This document shows, one piece after another, positions 16,806 to 26,045 of a stretch of DNA of 64,000 nucleotides; the stretch's first letter is position 1, and each line of letters starts with the position of its first letter. A model generated the notes under the pieces. That model searched no databases and was not told the DNA's origin. It was given only the letters and a program-made list of their open reading frames with translations. The stretch is from Haloglycomyces albus DSM 45210 (GTDB taxonomy: Bacteria > Actinomycetota > Actinomycetes > Mycobacteriales > Micromonosporaceae). The stretch covers positions 3,175,889 to 3,239,888 of the forward strand of contig NZ_AZUQ01000001.1 of the NCBI RefSeq assembly GCF_000527155.1, in the 5' to 3' direction. The position numbers and the translations under genes are program-made.

Positions 16806-17478
16806 CTATGTTCCTGTTATTCAGTAGTGCGAGGATTTTAGCCACGACTTCGACGATCGGCAGATCGGTGGAGTCGATGACGTGTGAGTCGTCGGGCGCT
16901 TCCAGCGGCCGTGTGGTCTTGCTGTCGGCTTGGTCGCGTTTGTCAATACTATCTTTGGTGCTGTCGGCGTCGTTGCCGGTTTCGGCGGCACGGCGGCGAG
17001 CGCGCTCATCAGGGTTGGCGGTGAGGTAGATTTTCAGGTCGGCGTCGGGTGCGACGACTTCGGCGATGTCGCGACCTTCGACCACGATTCCGCCGGCGGC
17101 GGCTTTTATGAGTTCCTGTTGTTGTTTAATGAGGTGCTTGCGCACATCGCCGTGGGCGGCGACGGCGGAGACGTTGGCCGTGGTTTCGTCGGAGCGAATC
17201 GCTTCGTCGGCCTCGTCTCCGTCGACTGTGACGGAGGGCTGTTCGGGGGACGTGGCAATCTCGATGGTGGCGGTGGTGACGGTTTTGAGTACTTCGTCGG
17301 CATCGTCGGGATCGACCTCGGCTTGCAGTACCGCGTGGGTGGCGGCACGATACATGGCCCCGGTGTCGAGGTAACCGGCGTCGAGCGCGGTGGCGAGGGT
17401 TTTGGATACGGTGGATTTGCCGGAGCCGGAGGGACCGTCAATGGCGATCACTGGTGCGGATGTCTTGTCCTCTGACAC
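16798..17478 (-). CDS. cmk: Cytidylate kinase
   Basis: Phosphorylates CMP/dCMP. The 226 residues start at GTG (17478), preceded by GGAGA. The open frame continues far upstream, but that part is Arg/His-rich and unlike the family. The P-loop GPSGSGKS is at 15-22, followed by [10 protein letters not shown] (NMP binding), VVEGRDI and the LID region [10 protein letters not shown]. It overlaps der by 8 bases. It links the pyrimidine pathway at the right of the window with the nucleotide pool. Confidence 0.95.
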   Translation of the reverse strand: MSEDKTSAPVIAIDGPSGSGKSTVSKTLATALDAGYLDTGAMYRAATHAVLQAEVDPDDADEVLKTVTTATIEIATSPEQPSVTVDGDEADEAIRSDETTANVSAVAAHGDVRKHLIKQQQELIKAAAGGIVVEGRDIAEVVAPDADLKIYLTANPDERARRRAAETGNDADSTKDSIDKRDQADSKTTRPLEAPDDSHVIDSTDLPIVEVVAKILALLNNRNIDG

Positions 17479-17591
17479 GGTTATTCTCCGTTCTGATTGT
17501 CGTAAACCCCGCCAATTTAGCACTTCGCTGATGTGCGTTGTTGCGCCCGTAGCCGTGTTTTGTGAGATTTGCGTCTGAAGTGCGTTGCTTG

Positions 17592-17966
17592 TCAGGGTTT
17601 GTCTACCACGCGCGCTCCGAGCGGCCACAACGCGAGTGGAACCATCTTCCAGTTGGCGATGGCCAGTGGGATTCCGATGATAGTGATCGCTTGGAGTATG
17701 CCGGTGACGAGGTGTCCTAGCGCGAGGCCGAGTCCACCGAATATGAACCACAGGATGTTTCCTATCAGAGTGAGCGCTCCGGTGGTCGGTTCGCGGGCGA
17801 TGTCGCGACCGAACGGCCAGATGACATAGCCCGCGAGGCGGAAGGAGGCTACTCCGAAGGGGATCGTGACGATGAGGAGACAGTAGACGATTCCGGCGAA
17901 GAAGTAGCCGATGGCCAGCCACAGTCCCGCTAGAAGTACCCAGATAACGTTCAGTATTGTGTTCAT
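17592..17966 (-). CDS. YccF-domain inner membrane protein
   Basis: A 124-residue membrane protein of the YccF family, function unknown. It has two similar halves: MNTILNVIWVLLAGLW...LLIVTIPFGVASFRLAGYVIWPFGR, then LIGNILWFIFGGLGLALGH...ITIIGIPLAIANWKMVPLALWPLG. Each half carries the IGIP/TIPFG-type and WPxG motifs. ATG at 17966 matches the family N-terminus; an in-frame TTG 9 codons upstream is the alternative. It sits between rluB and cmk, a position that is not part of the usual cluster. Confidence 0.8.
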   Translation of the reverse strand: MNTILNVIWVLLAGLWLAIGYFFAGIVYCLLIVTIPFGVASFRLAGYVIWPFGRDIAREPTTGALTLIGNILWFIFGGLGLALGHLVTGILQAITIIGIPLAIANWKMVPLALWPLGARVVDKP

Positions 17967-17999
17967 GTTTTCAGTGTGGTGTTCGTCTGCCAACTTTGG

Positions 18000-18764
18000 T
18001 CAGCGTTTTTTCTTGCGTCCCGGGTTCGGTTCGGACTCCTTGTACAGTTCGCCGACTTCTTCGGTGGTGAGGCGGCGAACGGTCCCGGGCTTGAGGTTAC
18101 GTAGTTTGATCGGTCCGATTCCGGTGCGCACCAGACGCGACACCGGGTGCCCCACGTGGTCGAAGAGGCGGCGAACAATGTGTTTGCGTCCTTCGTGAAC
18201 GTCGATTTCGATGAGAGTCTGTCCGGCCGCTTCGTCGATGATGTGGAGGCGATCGGCTTGAGCGGGCCCGTCGTCGAGTTCGACTCCTTTACGGAGTTTG
18301 TTGAACGTGGCCCGGTCGAATTCGTGGGCGACTTGAGCGCGGTAGGTCTTGGTCACCCCGTGCGACGGGTGGGTGAGGCGATTGGAGAGTTCCCCGTCGT
18401 TGGTGAGGATCATGAGTCCCTCGGAGTCGGTGTCCAGACGGCCGACGTGGAAGACACGGGCGGGGATTCCCTTGGTGTACTCGCTGAGGTTCAGGCGACC
18501 TTGGTCGTCCTCCATGGTGGAGATGACGCCGCGCGGTTTGTTGAGAATGTAGTAGACCTTGTCGTGGTCGGTGATGACGCGCCGTCCCCGGACGGTGATG
18601 ACGTCGTTGTCCGGGTCCACTCGGCGACCGAGCTCGACGGTGGAGCCGTTGACTTTGACCTTGCCCCGTCGAATGAGGTCTTCTGCTTCGCGACGCGAGG
18701 CGACACCCGCTCCGGAAAGTACTTTCTGGAGACGTATGCCGTCTTTATTGTCGGATCGCTGCAT
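18000..18764 (-). CDS. rluB: 23S rRNA pseudouridine synthase, RluB/RsuA family
   Basis: A 254-residue RsuA-type pseudouridine synthase. An N-terminal S4 RNA-binding domain (about 8-60, QKVLSGAGVASRREAE) precedes the catalytic domain. The latter has GRLDTDSEGLMILTNDG, containing the nucleophilic Asp, and GRKHIVRRLFDHVGHPV. The Lys/Arg-rich C-terminus (NPGRKKKR) is common in this branch. It overlaps scpB by 20 bases. By synteny with scpA-scpB-X-cmk-der of mycobacteria it is the RluB-like member. Confidence 0.9.
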   Translation of the reverse strand: MQRSDNKDGIRLQKVLSGAGVASRREAEDLIRRGKVKVNGSTVELGRRVDPDNDVITVRGRRVITDHDKVYYILNKPRGVISTMEDDQGRLNLSEYTKGIPARVFHVGRLDTDSEGLMILTNDGELSNRLTHPSHGVTKTYRAQVAHEFDRATFNKLRKGVELDDGPAQADRLHIIDEAAGQTLIEIDVHEGRKHIVRRLFDHVGHPVSRLVRTGIGPIKLRNLKPGTVRRLTTEEVGELYKESEPNPGRKKKR

Positions 18765-19473
18765 CGTTTTCTACATCCTTCAGGTCGTCAGGTAGGAATG
18801 GGGCCAATTCGGGCAGTTGGTCGAGTGACTCGAGCCCCATTCTCTCTAGGAAAAGCGTGGTCGTACGGTAAAGGAGAGCCGGCGAGTCCGGGTCGCTACC
18901 GCATTCTTCCACCAGTCCCCGCGTCAACAGGGTTCGCATGACGCCGTCGCAATTGACTCCGCGTATCGCGGAGATGCGTCCTCGGGTGACCGGTTGTCGA
19001 TAGGCGACAACGGCAAGTGTCTCCAATGCGGCTTTAGAGAGCTTGGCGGTAGCACCGTCGGTAACGTAGCGCTCCACGTAACCGGCGTAGTCGCCGCGTG
19101 TGTAGAGCCGCCAGCCCCCTGCGGTTCGGCGCAGGTCGAATCCTCGTCGCTCTCCAGTGTATTCTGCGCTCAGGGTGACCAGCTGCCGTTGAATGTGTGA
19201 GACTGGCCGCCCGGTGAGGTCGGCGAGGAAGTCTTCCTCCACCGGTTCGGCGCTCACGATGAGAATGGCTTCCAAAGCTCCCGGTAGGTCCTCGTCGGGC
19301 ACCGTTTCAAAGCGCTCGTTTTCGGCGGCCGGTGACACCGGCTCCGAGTCCTGCGGCTCGACGGCTTGAGCGTATTCGTCGGCTCCATCGGCGGCCGGTT
19401 CGTCGGAGGGCGTGTCGGCGCGCTGGTCCTGACGTGGTGCGGGTGGTTTCCAGTTGAAGATGTCGTCGTTCAT
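18745..19473 (-). CDS. scpB: Segregation and condensation protein B
   Basis: Kleisin-associated winged-helix subunit of the SMC-ScpAB condensin. The 242 residues have an acidic, variable N-terminal 85 residues, then the core ALEAILIVSAEPVEEDFLADLTG, TAGGWRLYTR, KLSKAALETLAVVAYRQPVTR and IRGVNCDGVMRTL. ATG at 19473 overlaps the scpA stop (ATGA) with GGGGAGG upstream. The extended acidic head is unusual but common in actinobacteria. Confidence 0.95.
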   Translation of the reverse strand: MNDDIFNWKPPAPRQDQRADTPSDEPAADGADEYAQAVEPQDSEPVSPAAENERFETVPDEDLPGALEAILIVSAEPVEEDFLADLTGRPVSHIQRQLVTLSAEYTGERRGFDLRRTAGGWRLYTRGDYAGYVERYVTDGATAKLSKAALETLAVVAYRQPVTRGRISAIRGVNCDGVMRTLLTRGLVEECGSDPDSPALLYRTTTLFLERMGLESLDQLPELAPFLPDDLKDVENDAAIRQ

Positions 19474-20333
19474 GTTTCCTCCCCGTCCAGGTCGATCGAC
19501 CCACTGTATTCATCCACGTTGATACTGGTGTTGTCGTCGCTACCGCCGATCCAACGCACGATCAGGTCTCCCAACGCTTGAACCTGCTCGAAACCGACGA
19601 GAGCTTCGCGATACAGCTCGAGCAGCGCCAAAAAGCGCGCCACCACCTCCAAGCGGTTGTCACAGTCGCCGATGAGGCCGTTGAACGAGGAGGTGCCGAT
19701 CTTCTGTAGGCGACGGGTGATGATGATGGCGTGTTCCCGCACCGACACCTGTGGCGCGTGGATATGACCAATCTCGACCGATTCGACCGGTTTCGGTTCG
19801 TGCGCCTTGGCCGCGAGGCGAGCGAGGTCGTCAAGACCGAGGTCGATTTCCAACGGCGGCAGAAGGTTCTTATAGCGGTCGTCGAGCCCTACGGTGCGAG
19901 CGTGAATACCGGCGGTACGAGTGGCCATGTCGGCCAATCGGTCGGCCGCTTCCTTATAGGCCTTGTACTGCAGAAGTCGAGCGAACAGGAGGTCGCGTTC
20001 CTCCAGCAACGCCAGATCGTCCTCGTCGTCTACATCGGCACGCGGCAGGAGACGGGCGCACTTCAAGTCGACGAGGGTGGCGGCGATGAGGAGGAACTCG
20101 CTGGTCTCCTCCAAGTCCCAGGCATTGTCCAGAGCGGTGACGTAGGAGATGAATTCGTCGGCGATCTGATGCAGGGCGATCGACGTGACGTCGAGTTTAT
20201 GTTTGGAGATCAGCTGCAGCAAAAGGTCGAAGGGACCGGTGAAGTTGTCCAGGCTGAGGTGGAAACCGGCCTGAGGGGTTGCTTGATCGGCCTCTTGCAC
20301 CAGGGGTTGGGCATTCGGTTGTGTCTCGCTCAC
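19470..20333 (-). CDS. scpA: Segregation and condensation protein A
   Basis: Kleisin subunit of the SMC complex, 287 residues. FHLSLDNFTGPFDLLLQLIS near the N-terminus is the SMC-contacting segment. LVDLKCARLLPR and a C-terminal winged helix (RFLALLELYREALVGFEQ) follow. Start GTG at 20333. It follows parA by 42 bases and overlaps scpB by 4, so all three chromosome-organisation genes are likely cotranscribed. Confidence 0.95.
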   Translation of the reverse strand: MSETQPNAQPLVQEADQATPQAGFHLSLDNFTGPFDLLLQLISKHKLDVTSIALHQIADEFISYVTALDNAWDLEETSEFLLIAATLVDLKCARLLPRADVDDEDDLALLEERDLLFARLLQYKAYKEAADRLADMATRTAGIHARTVGLDDRYKNLLPPLEIDLGLDDLARLAAKAHEPKPVESVEIGHIHAPQVSVREHAIIITRRLQKIGTSSFNGLIGDCDNRLEVVARFLALLELYREALVGFEQVQALGDLIVRWIGGSDDNTSINVDEYSGSIDLDGEET

Positions 20334-20375
20334 GATTGACAGATTACGTGGTGGTCGACTCCTAGCCGGTGACGG

Positions 20376-21299
20376 TTACTTTCCAGCGGTGTGTATGAGT
20401 TCGCGGGCCAGTTGCCGGTAGGCGCGCGCCCCGGAGGAAGCCGGTGCCCAGGTGGTGATCGGTTCACCGGCCACCGTCGTTTCGGGGAAGCGTACGGTGC
20501 GACCGATGACGGTGGAGAACACCTTCTCTCCGAACGCTTCGACGACTCGTTGCAGCACCTGCCGTGAATGGGTGGTACGCGAGTCGTACATTGTGGCCAG
20601 AATACCGTCGAGTTCGAGATCGAAGTTGAGGCGTTCCCGAACCTTGTCGATGGTGTCGAGCAACAACGCCACCCCGCGTAGAGAGAAGAATTCGCATTCA
20701 AGCGGGATGAGGACCCCGTGGGCGGCGGTGAGCGCATTGATCGTCAACAGCCCCAACGACGGCTGGCAGTCAATCAGAATGAAGTCGTACTCGCTCAATA
20801 CCGGACGCAGCACTCGCGACAGGGTCTGCTCGCGTGCCACTTCGTTCACCAACTGGATTTCAGCCGCCGAAAGGTCGATATTGGCCGGTAGCAAGTGCAA
20901 TCCGTCGACATTCGTCTTCGACACCACATCGGTGATCGAGACATCGGACTGCATAAGCAGGTTGTAAATCGCCAATTCCAAGGTGTGTGGGTTGGTTCCG
21001 AACCCGACCGACAGGGCCCCTTGGGGGTCGAAATCCACCAGCAGAACCTTACGCCCGTATTCCGCGAGCGCGGCTCCCAGGTTGATCGTGGTCGTGGTCT
21101 TTCCTACCCCACCCTTCTGATTGGCCATGGCGATGACGCGAGCGGGGCCGTGGCGTTCGAGTGGGCGTGGATTGGGGATATCGCGTTTACCGGTATAGGT
21201 TTCCGGATCCGGTGAGGAGAAATCGCCTTCGGAATCGTTGGGTGGGACCTGAGCTTGCCGTAGGGCAGCCCATTTATCGTTGTTGTCCACACTGGTCAT
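20376..21299 (-). CDS. parA: ParA/Soj-family ATPase
   Basis: Chromosome-partition-type ATPase of 307 residues. The deviant Walker A is KGGVGKTTT (62-70), followed by LLVDFDPQGALSVGFG and the Walker B-like DFILIDCQPSLGLLTINAL. The N-terminal 50 residues are polar and variable. ATG at 21299 has GGAGGA about 9 bases before it. No parB is beside it, so it is the scpAB-linked ParA paralogue (as Rv1708 in M. tuberculosis) rather than the origin-proximal ParA. Confidence 0.9.
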   Translation of the reverse strand: MTSVDNNDKWAALRQAQVPPNDSEGDFSSPDPETYTGKRDIPNPRPLERHGPARVIAMANQKGGVGKTTTTINLGAALAEYGRKVLLVDFDPQGALSVGFGTNPHTLELAIYNLLMQSDVSITDVVSKTNVDGLHLLPANIDLSAAEIQLVNEVAREQTLSRVLRPVLSEYDFILIDCQPSLGLLTINALTAAHGVLIPLECEFFSLRGVALLLDTIDKVRERLNFDLELDGILATMYDSRTTHSRQVLQRVVEAFGEKVFSTVIGRTVRFPETTVAGEPITTWAPASSGARAYRQLARELIHTAGK

Positions 21300-21496
21300 A
21301 ACAGTTGGTCCTCCGGATAATCTTGTACCGCATCGCGTCTGGTATCTGGAATGGAATCATGGAATGCGATTCCCACCCGAACGAAAGTGGTGCCAGAAGT
21401 TCTACTGTAAGTCAGTTTAGCTGGAGTGTCGAGCACCTGGACAGGGATATGCCCACGTTGAGGTTCTGCTCGCCATCATGGTGTCACAAGCAGGAA

Positions 21497-21524
21497 ACGG
21501 CCCTCGCCGCAAGACGAGGGCCGT
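21497..21524 (-). terminator. Terminator hairpin after ald
   Basis: The perfect arms ACGGCCCTCG and CGAGGGCCGT with an 8-base loop lie 16 bases beyond the ald stop. Only a short T-stretch follows on the minus strand. Confidence 0.65.
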
Positions 21525-21540
21525 GGCGACGTTGTGTCGT

Positions 21541-22662
21541 TTAGACTTTGGCGAGTACGTCCGATACCGCCACGTGGGGTAGGTCGAACGCTTCGGCCAC
21601 CGGTTCGTTGGTCAGGGAACCGGCATAGACGTTCAGCCCTTCGGCCAGCGAATCGTCCGCACGCAGGGCCTCGGCCCAACCGTGTTCGGCGATCTTCATG
21701 ACGTAGGGGAGGGTGGCCGAGGTCAGTGCGTGCGTAGACGTTCCGGGCACGGTACCCGGCATGTTCGCCACGCAGTAGTAGATCTTGCCGTCCACCTCGA
21801 ACGTCGGATCGTCGTGTGTGGTGGGACGGGAATGCGCAAAGCATCCACCCTGGTCGATAGCGATGTCGACCAAGACCGCGCCTTCCTTCATGACCGCCAG
21901 GACTTCGTCGTTGACGACTTTCGGCGCGCGGGCGCCCGGTACGAGCACCGCACCGACCAGAAGATCGGCCTCGGCGGCGGCCTTCTCCACTTCGAAGGAA
22001 TTCGACACGACGGTGCGGACACGTCCCTGGTACAGCTCGTCGGCCGCACGCAGTTTGTTCTTGTCGAGATCAAGCAGCGTTACCTCGGCGTGCATGCCGA
22101 CCGCGATGGCGGCGGCGTTCATTCCCGAAACGCCCGCCCCGATAATGGTGACCTTGCCGGCCGGCGTCCCGGGGACACCGCCGAGCAGTGTTCCGCGACC
22201 GCCTTCCGAACGCTGTAGGTGATAGGCACCGGCCTGGACCGACAGGCGTCCGGCGACCTCGCTCATGGGAACGAGCAGAGGCAGAGTTCCGTCGCTGTTG
22301 CGAACGGTCTCGTAGGCGATCGCGGTCGCCCCCGAATCCAGTAGGGCGTCGGTGCAGGGCCGGGAAGCGGCCAAATGTAGATAGGTGAAGAGAGTGTGGT
22401 GGCTCTTCATGCGGTGGTATTCCGCCTCGATCGGCTCTTTGACCTTCAGGATGAGCTCCCCTGCGGCCCAAGTGGCATCGGCGTCCGGTGCGATCGATGC
22501 TCCGGCATCGATGAATTCCTGGTCCGGAATGGCCGACCCGACTCCGGCGTCTTTCTCTACCGTGACCTGGTGTCCGGCCTTGGTCAGTTCGTGGACGCCT
22601 GCGGGGGTCAGAGCCACACGGTTCTCATTGTTCTTAATCTCGCGCGGGACGGCGATTTTCAC
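21541..22662 (-). CDS. ald: L-alanine dehydrogenase
   Basis: Reversible NAD-linked deamination of L-alanine to pyruvate and ammonium. The 373 residues have MKIAVPREIKNNENRVALTP at the N-terminus, the catalytic-His region KSHHTLFTYLHLAA, the Rossmann motif GAGVSGMNAAAIAVGM and DIAIDQGGCF. The GTG start at 22662 is preceded by AAGGAGATGGGAAC. It stands alone, with 368 bases upstream and a hairpin downstream. Glyoxylate amination is a known side activity of the family, but no link to the purine run is shown here. Confidence 0.96.
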   Translation of the reverse strand: MKIAVPREIKNNENRVALTPAGVHELTKAGHQVTVEKDAGVGSAIPDQEFIDAGASIAPDADATWAAGELILKVKEPIEAEYHRMKSHHTLFTYLHLAASRPCTDALLDSGATAIAYETVRNSDGTLPLLVPMSEVAGRLSVQAGAYHLQRSEGGRGTLLGGVPGTPAGKVTIIGAGVSGMNAAAIAVGMHAEVTLLDLDKNKLRAADELYQGRVRTVVSNSFEVEKAAAEADLLVGAVLVPGARAPKVVNDEVLAVMKEGAVLVDIAIDQGGCFAHSRPTTHDDPTFEVDGKIYYCVANMPGTVPGTSTHALTSATLPYVMKIAEHGWAEALRADDSLAEGLNVYAGSLTNEPVAEAFDLPHVAVSDVLAKV

Positions 22663-23030
22663 GTTCCCATCTCCTTCTGGTAAGCATGGCGGCTGGTGAG
22701 CGCCTCCGGGTTCAGCCTACGACGCGACCAGGGATCTTCCCTTCCACTACACCCCGTTCGGCGTGCGAACGAAAAGTTCAGTCGTGTCGGTGACAGGTTT
22801 TTCGGACGATGACGGCAACTGTGCGAACCGGGTGCGGCGCCGGCGACGATCGTCTCGACGCATGCTCGGCTCGACCAGTGGGTCGCGGGACGCCGTCGGT
22901 TGACGAACGCCCGCCGAAGTGGGTGGCTAGCGCCACCGCCTCCCGCCGCTCCCCTCACTTTAAGCCATTGATTCCAACGGAGTAATACAGGGGCAGGCAA
23001 TGTTACTAAGGAGTTCTGATATTTTCTCCT
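22663..23030. other. Intergenic region upstream of ald
   Basis: 368 bases with no supported gene. It should hold the ald promoter. The only clear structure is the dyad CGTTCG-N5-CGAACG at 22755-22771, about 95 bases before the ald start, a possible regulator site. In mycobacteria a recombinase gene (xerD) lies next to the NUDIX gene in this neighbourhood; no trace of it is visible here. Confidence 0.5.
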
Positions 23031-23603
23031 TTATTTCGAAGATTTCAGGGCAGTTTGAGTGAGACAGAGAGCAAGCGCGCAGATGCCGTTGCGTATTTCA
23101 CCTGTTGAGACGGCCGACACGGCTTTGTCGAGATCCCACCAGTGCAGTTCCATCTCGGCTTCTTCCTCCGTGCGAACGTGTCGATCATCCTCGGCGACGG
23201 CGGACAGATCCCGCGCCAGGAAATAGTGCACGCACTCGCTGGACATTCCCGGGCTCGTGTAGAACGATCCCAGGCTCTGCCAGTCGTCGGCCCGCAGGTC
23301 CGCCTCTTCGGCCAGTTCCCGTTGGGCGGTCGCCATCGGGTCCTCCTGCGCCACATCCCGTATTCCAGCGGGAACCTCCCAGAGGTATTCACCGATCGGC
23401 ACCCGATATTGGCGGAGCATAGCCACCTGCCCCCGATCGTTGACCGGCACGACGACCACGGCCCCGATGTGGTCGACGTATTCCCGCGTGACCGTCGATC
23501 CGTCTGGCATCACCGCCTCCACCGCCTTCAGATCGAAGGCGAAGGCGCGATATTCGGTTGTGGACCGGGTAATGGAATAAAGAGATTGCTCGGAGTTGTC
23601 CAT
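23031..23603 (-). CDS. NUDIX hydrolase, ADP-ribose pyrophosphatase type
   Basis: Hydrolyses ADP-ribose or a similar nucleoside diphosphate sugar. The 190 residues contain LWEVPAGIRD, then the NUDIX box with AQRELAEEADL (REUxEE). The box has one extra residue between its Gly and first Glu, as in the M. tuberculosis Rv1700 enzyme. A C-terminal EEAEMELHWW follows. The start is uncertain: ATG at 23603 fits the family, and an in-frame GTG lies 9 codons upstream; neither has a strong ribosome site. Position between pyrG and the parA-scp cluster matches Rv1700. Confidence 0.85.
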   Translation of the reverse strand: MDNSEQSLYSITRSTTEYRAFAFDLKAVEAVMPDGSTVTREYVDHIGAVVVVPVNDRGQVAMLRQYRVPIGEYLWEVPAGIRDVAQEDPMATAQRELAEEADLRADDWQSLGSFYTSPGMSSECVHYFLARDLSAVAEDDRHVRTEEEAEMELHWWDLDKAVSAVSTGEIRNGICALALCLTQTALKSSK

Positions 23604-23657
23604 GAGGTCAGCATAATTGCCCTTGTGCACCCGGCCCGAAGTGGACGAAGCCGGCGA

Positions 23658-24185
23658 TCAGCGCTGTGGCTGCAGTCGGTCGACGATTGCATTGACGGTG
23701 TTTTCATCCGGAATGGGCAACCCCGCGATCGATGACAGAAAGAGTCCGTCACCCACCAGGCGGATCGTTTCCGCCAAGACGGGGTCGCCGACGGCGTCGG
23801 TCAATACGTCTCTCCACGCCTGGAAGATGTAGACGATGTCCGCGCGCGCCCGCTCCGATAGATCGGTGTTTCCACGCAGGGTGGTAAAGAGAGCCCAGAG
23901 ATTTGCCGATTCACCGTGCTGCAACTCCGAAGCACGCAGGAACAGGTCAATGGCATCGCCGTCTTTCGCCGCATCCATCTGCCGCTGCTCTTTCGCGCGA
24001 AGTCGCGCCACCAATCCGTCGTAGAGATCGCTCTTGGAACGGAAGTGATACAACAAGCCGCCTTTCGACACCCCCGCCTCGGCGGCTACCGCGTCCAGAG
24101 TGACGCCACTGGCCCCATGGCTTGCCAGGAGGGATTCGACCGCGTTGAGAATTCGATCACGGGTGCTGATTTCTTGCTTGCTCAC
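23658..24185 (-). CDS. TetR-family repressor, likely local regulator of the MFS gene
   Basis: 175 residues. The N-terminal helix-turn-helix at 28-48 (VTLDAVAAEAGVSKGGLLYHF) is a textbook TetR DNA-binding domain. The C-terminal ligand domain fits the TetR_C_6-like group. GTG at 24185 has AAGGAG before it. A perfect 24-bp palindrome lies 17 bases upstream, between this gene and the divergent MFS transporter. Autorepression and control of the transporter are inferred from this layout. The effector is unknown. Confidence 0.88.
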   Translation of the reverse strand: MSKQEISTRDRILNAVESLLASHGASGVTLDAVAAEAGVSKGGLLYHFRSKSDLYDGLVARLRAKEQRQMDAAKDGDAIDLFLRASELQHGESANLWALFTTLRGNTDLSERARADIVYIFQAWRDVLTDAVGDPVLAETIRLVGDGLFLSSIAGLPIPDENTVNAIVDRLQPQR

Positions 24186-24202
24186 TGCTACTCCTTCGGG
24201 TT

Positions 24203-24226
24203 ACTATACCGTCTAGACGGTATAGT
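24203..24226. promoter_or_regulatory. Perfect 24-bp palindromic operator
   Basis: Two 12-base arms, ACTATACCGTCT and its exact reverse complement, meet without spacer. TATAGT at each end could serve as a -10 element in either direction, so a bound TetR dimer would cover both start sites. It lies 17 bases from the tetR start codon and 228 from the MFS start. Confidence 0.85.
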
Positions 24227-24454
24227 TTCAATGTCAGCGATGCCTTCCTCTACGGCAACGGTCGGCGACCGCCGCAGAAATGGTATCGACTCCCTCCACC
24301 GGCACTCGGTGAGGTAGCGATCTCGCTGCGAGGAGACGCGGCGCCGCTTCGGCGCCTCTATTCACTACCGCCACCCGAGTCTCCGACGGCTGATGTCACT
24401 ACCCGGATCGTGGAGAACACCGCCGTCGACCAGCGAAAGACAAGGAGACGACCC

Positions 24455-26041
24455 ATGACCGTTACGGCTGGAATCGGCGAGCGCACCCGCGCTCCGTTCA
24501 CCGGGCAGCAGATCGCGGCGTTGATCATCCTGCCTCTGCCCGTACTGCTGATCGCCGTCGACATGACCGTGCTCGGCTTTGCCGTGCCGTACTTGTCGGA
24601 GAGCTTGAATCCCACGGCGGGCCAGCTGTTGTGGATCGTGGACGTCTACGGCCTGGTTCTAGCGGGCCTATTGATCACCATGGGCGGTATCGCCGACCGG
24701 ATCGGCCGTCGTAAGCTTCTCATGATCGGCGCGACCGGATTCGCCTTGGCTTCGCTGGTGGCCGCTTATGCGGTCAATGCCGAGATGTTGATCGCCGCGC
24801 GCGTATTGCTCGGTTTGGCGGGTGCGACGCTGATGCCGACGACCTTGGCGAGCCTGCGGCACGTGTTTCCCGACAATAGGCAGCGTACTCTGGCCGTCGC
24901 GGTCTGGGCGTCGGCGTTTTCGGTGGGTGCGGCGGCCGGTCCCATTGTCGGAGGATGGCTGTTGACTCATTTCTGGTGGGGTTCGGTGTTCCTCATGGCC
25001 GCTCCGGTCGCGGCGACGGTGGTCGTTGCGGCACCGTTCGTGCTGCCCGAGACCAAGGACCCCGCTCCGGGACCGCTGGACGGGGTCAGCGTGGTTCTGT
25101 CGTTCGCCGCGTTGGTACCGTTCGCCTACTCGATGAAGTCCTTTGCCACCGACGGCGTGGGGGCCGTGGCGCTGGGGGCCTTGCTGTTGAGCGTGGCGTC
25201 GGGGGTGGCCTTTGTCCTGCGGCAACGGCGTCTACCGTATCCTCTGATCGATATCGAGCTCTTTCGCTTGCCGCGGTTCAGCGCTTCGGTGGCCACCAAC
25301 TTCATCATGGTGTTCGCACACGTCGCGGCGCTGTTCCTGTTGACGCAGTATTTGCAGCTGGTACTGGGATACAGCCCGATCGAAGCCGGAATGGTTCTGG
25401 TTCCGGGACTGGTATTGTCCGTGGTCACCAGTCTGATCGCCGTCAAGCTGAGTGATTCGCTCGGCCTGGGATCCATCATCGGGTTCGGGGTCGGTTTGGC
25501 CATCGTCGGTTACCTCGTGGTCGCTGTGGCCGATCAGCACAGCGGTGTCGCACTGGTCGTCGTGGGTTTCGGCTTGATCGGCGCGGGAATCGGTTTCGCC
25601 GAGACGGTCACCAATGATGCGATCCTGTCGTCGGTCCCGGGCAACCGGGCCGGTTCGGCCTCGGCGATTTCGGAGACGTCCTATGAGCTCGGGGGTGCTC
25701 TGGGAGTCGCGATTCTCGGTTCGGTGGCGACGGCGGTGTACCAAAGCCGGTTGGCTTCGGCTCCCGATGCCGCTCGGGAAACCCTGGCGGAGGCCCTGGA
25801 GGTCGCCGAGACCATGCCGTCGGACCGGGGTAGCGAACTGATCGCTCAGGCACATGCGGCGTTCAGCGCTGCCGTCTCGGTCGCGGCGCTGATCGGAGCG
25901 GGCTTGTTGACCGCCATGGTGGGGGTCGTGATGTATGTATTGCGCAAACGGAAAGCGCCGTGTGATCGAGCGTCGCAGGAGCAGCGAAACGGTGTCGGTC
26001 CCGCCGCGACCGACGATCCATCGTCAATGGTTTCGCACTGA
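24455..26041 (+). CDS. MFS drug efflux transporter, DHA2 (14-TM) type
   Basis: A 528-residue membrane protein with about 14 hydrophobic segments. It has the MFS motif A-like GGIADRIGRRKLLM between segments 2 and 3 and the antiporter motif C-like AAGPIVGGWLLTHFWWGSVF. LLIAVDMTVLGFAVP in TM1 is typical of the QacA/SmvA group of cation/drug exporters. ATG at 24455 follows AAGGAGACGACCC; the frame opens 15 codons earlier without a site. The C-terminal tail is short and polar. It is divergent from the TetR gene and probably repressed by it. Substrate unknown. Confidence 0.9.
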   Translation: MTVTAGIGERTRAPFTGQQIAALIILPLPVLLIAVDMTVLGFAVPYLSESLNPTAGQLLWIVDVYGLVLAGLLITMGGIADRIGRRKLLMIGATGFALASLVAAYAVNAEMLIAARVLLGLAGATLMPTTLASLRHVFPDNRQRTLAVAVWASAFSVGAAAGPIVGGWLLTHFWWGSVFLMAAPVAATVVVAAPFVLPETKDPAPGPLDGVSVVLSFAALVPFAYSMKSFATDGVGAVALGALLLSVASGVAFVLRQRRLPYPLIDIELFRLPRFSASVATNFIMVFAHVAALFLLTQYLQLVLGYSPIEAGMVLVPGLVLSVVTSLIAVKLSDSLGLGSIIGFGVGLAIVGYLVVAVADQHSGVALVVVGFGLIGAGIGFAETVTNDAILSSVPGNRAGSASAISETSYELGGALGVAILGSVATAVYQSRLASAPDAARETLAEALEVAETMPSDRGSELIAQAHAAFSAAVSVAALIGAGLLTAMVGVVMYVLRKRKAPCDRASQEQRNGVGPAATDDPSSMVSH

Positions 26042-26045
26042 AACA

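Noticed and set aside
16798-17922. Extended cmk reading frame with about 148 extra N-terminal residues
   Set aside because: The extension is antisense/shifted shadow of the YccF gene region and lacks family similarity; GTG at 17478 has a proper ribosome site.
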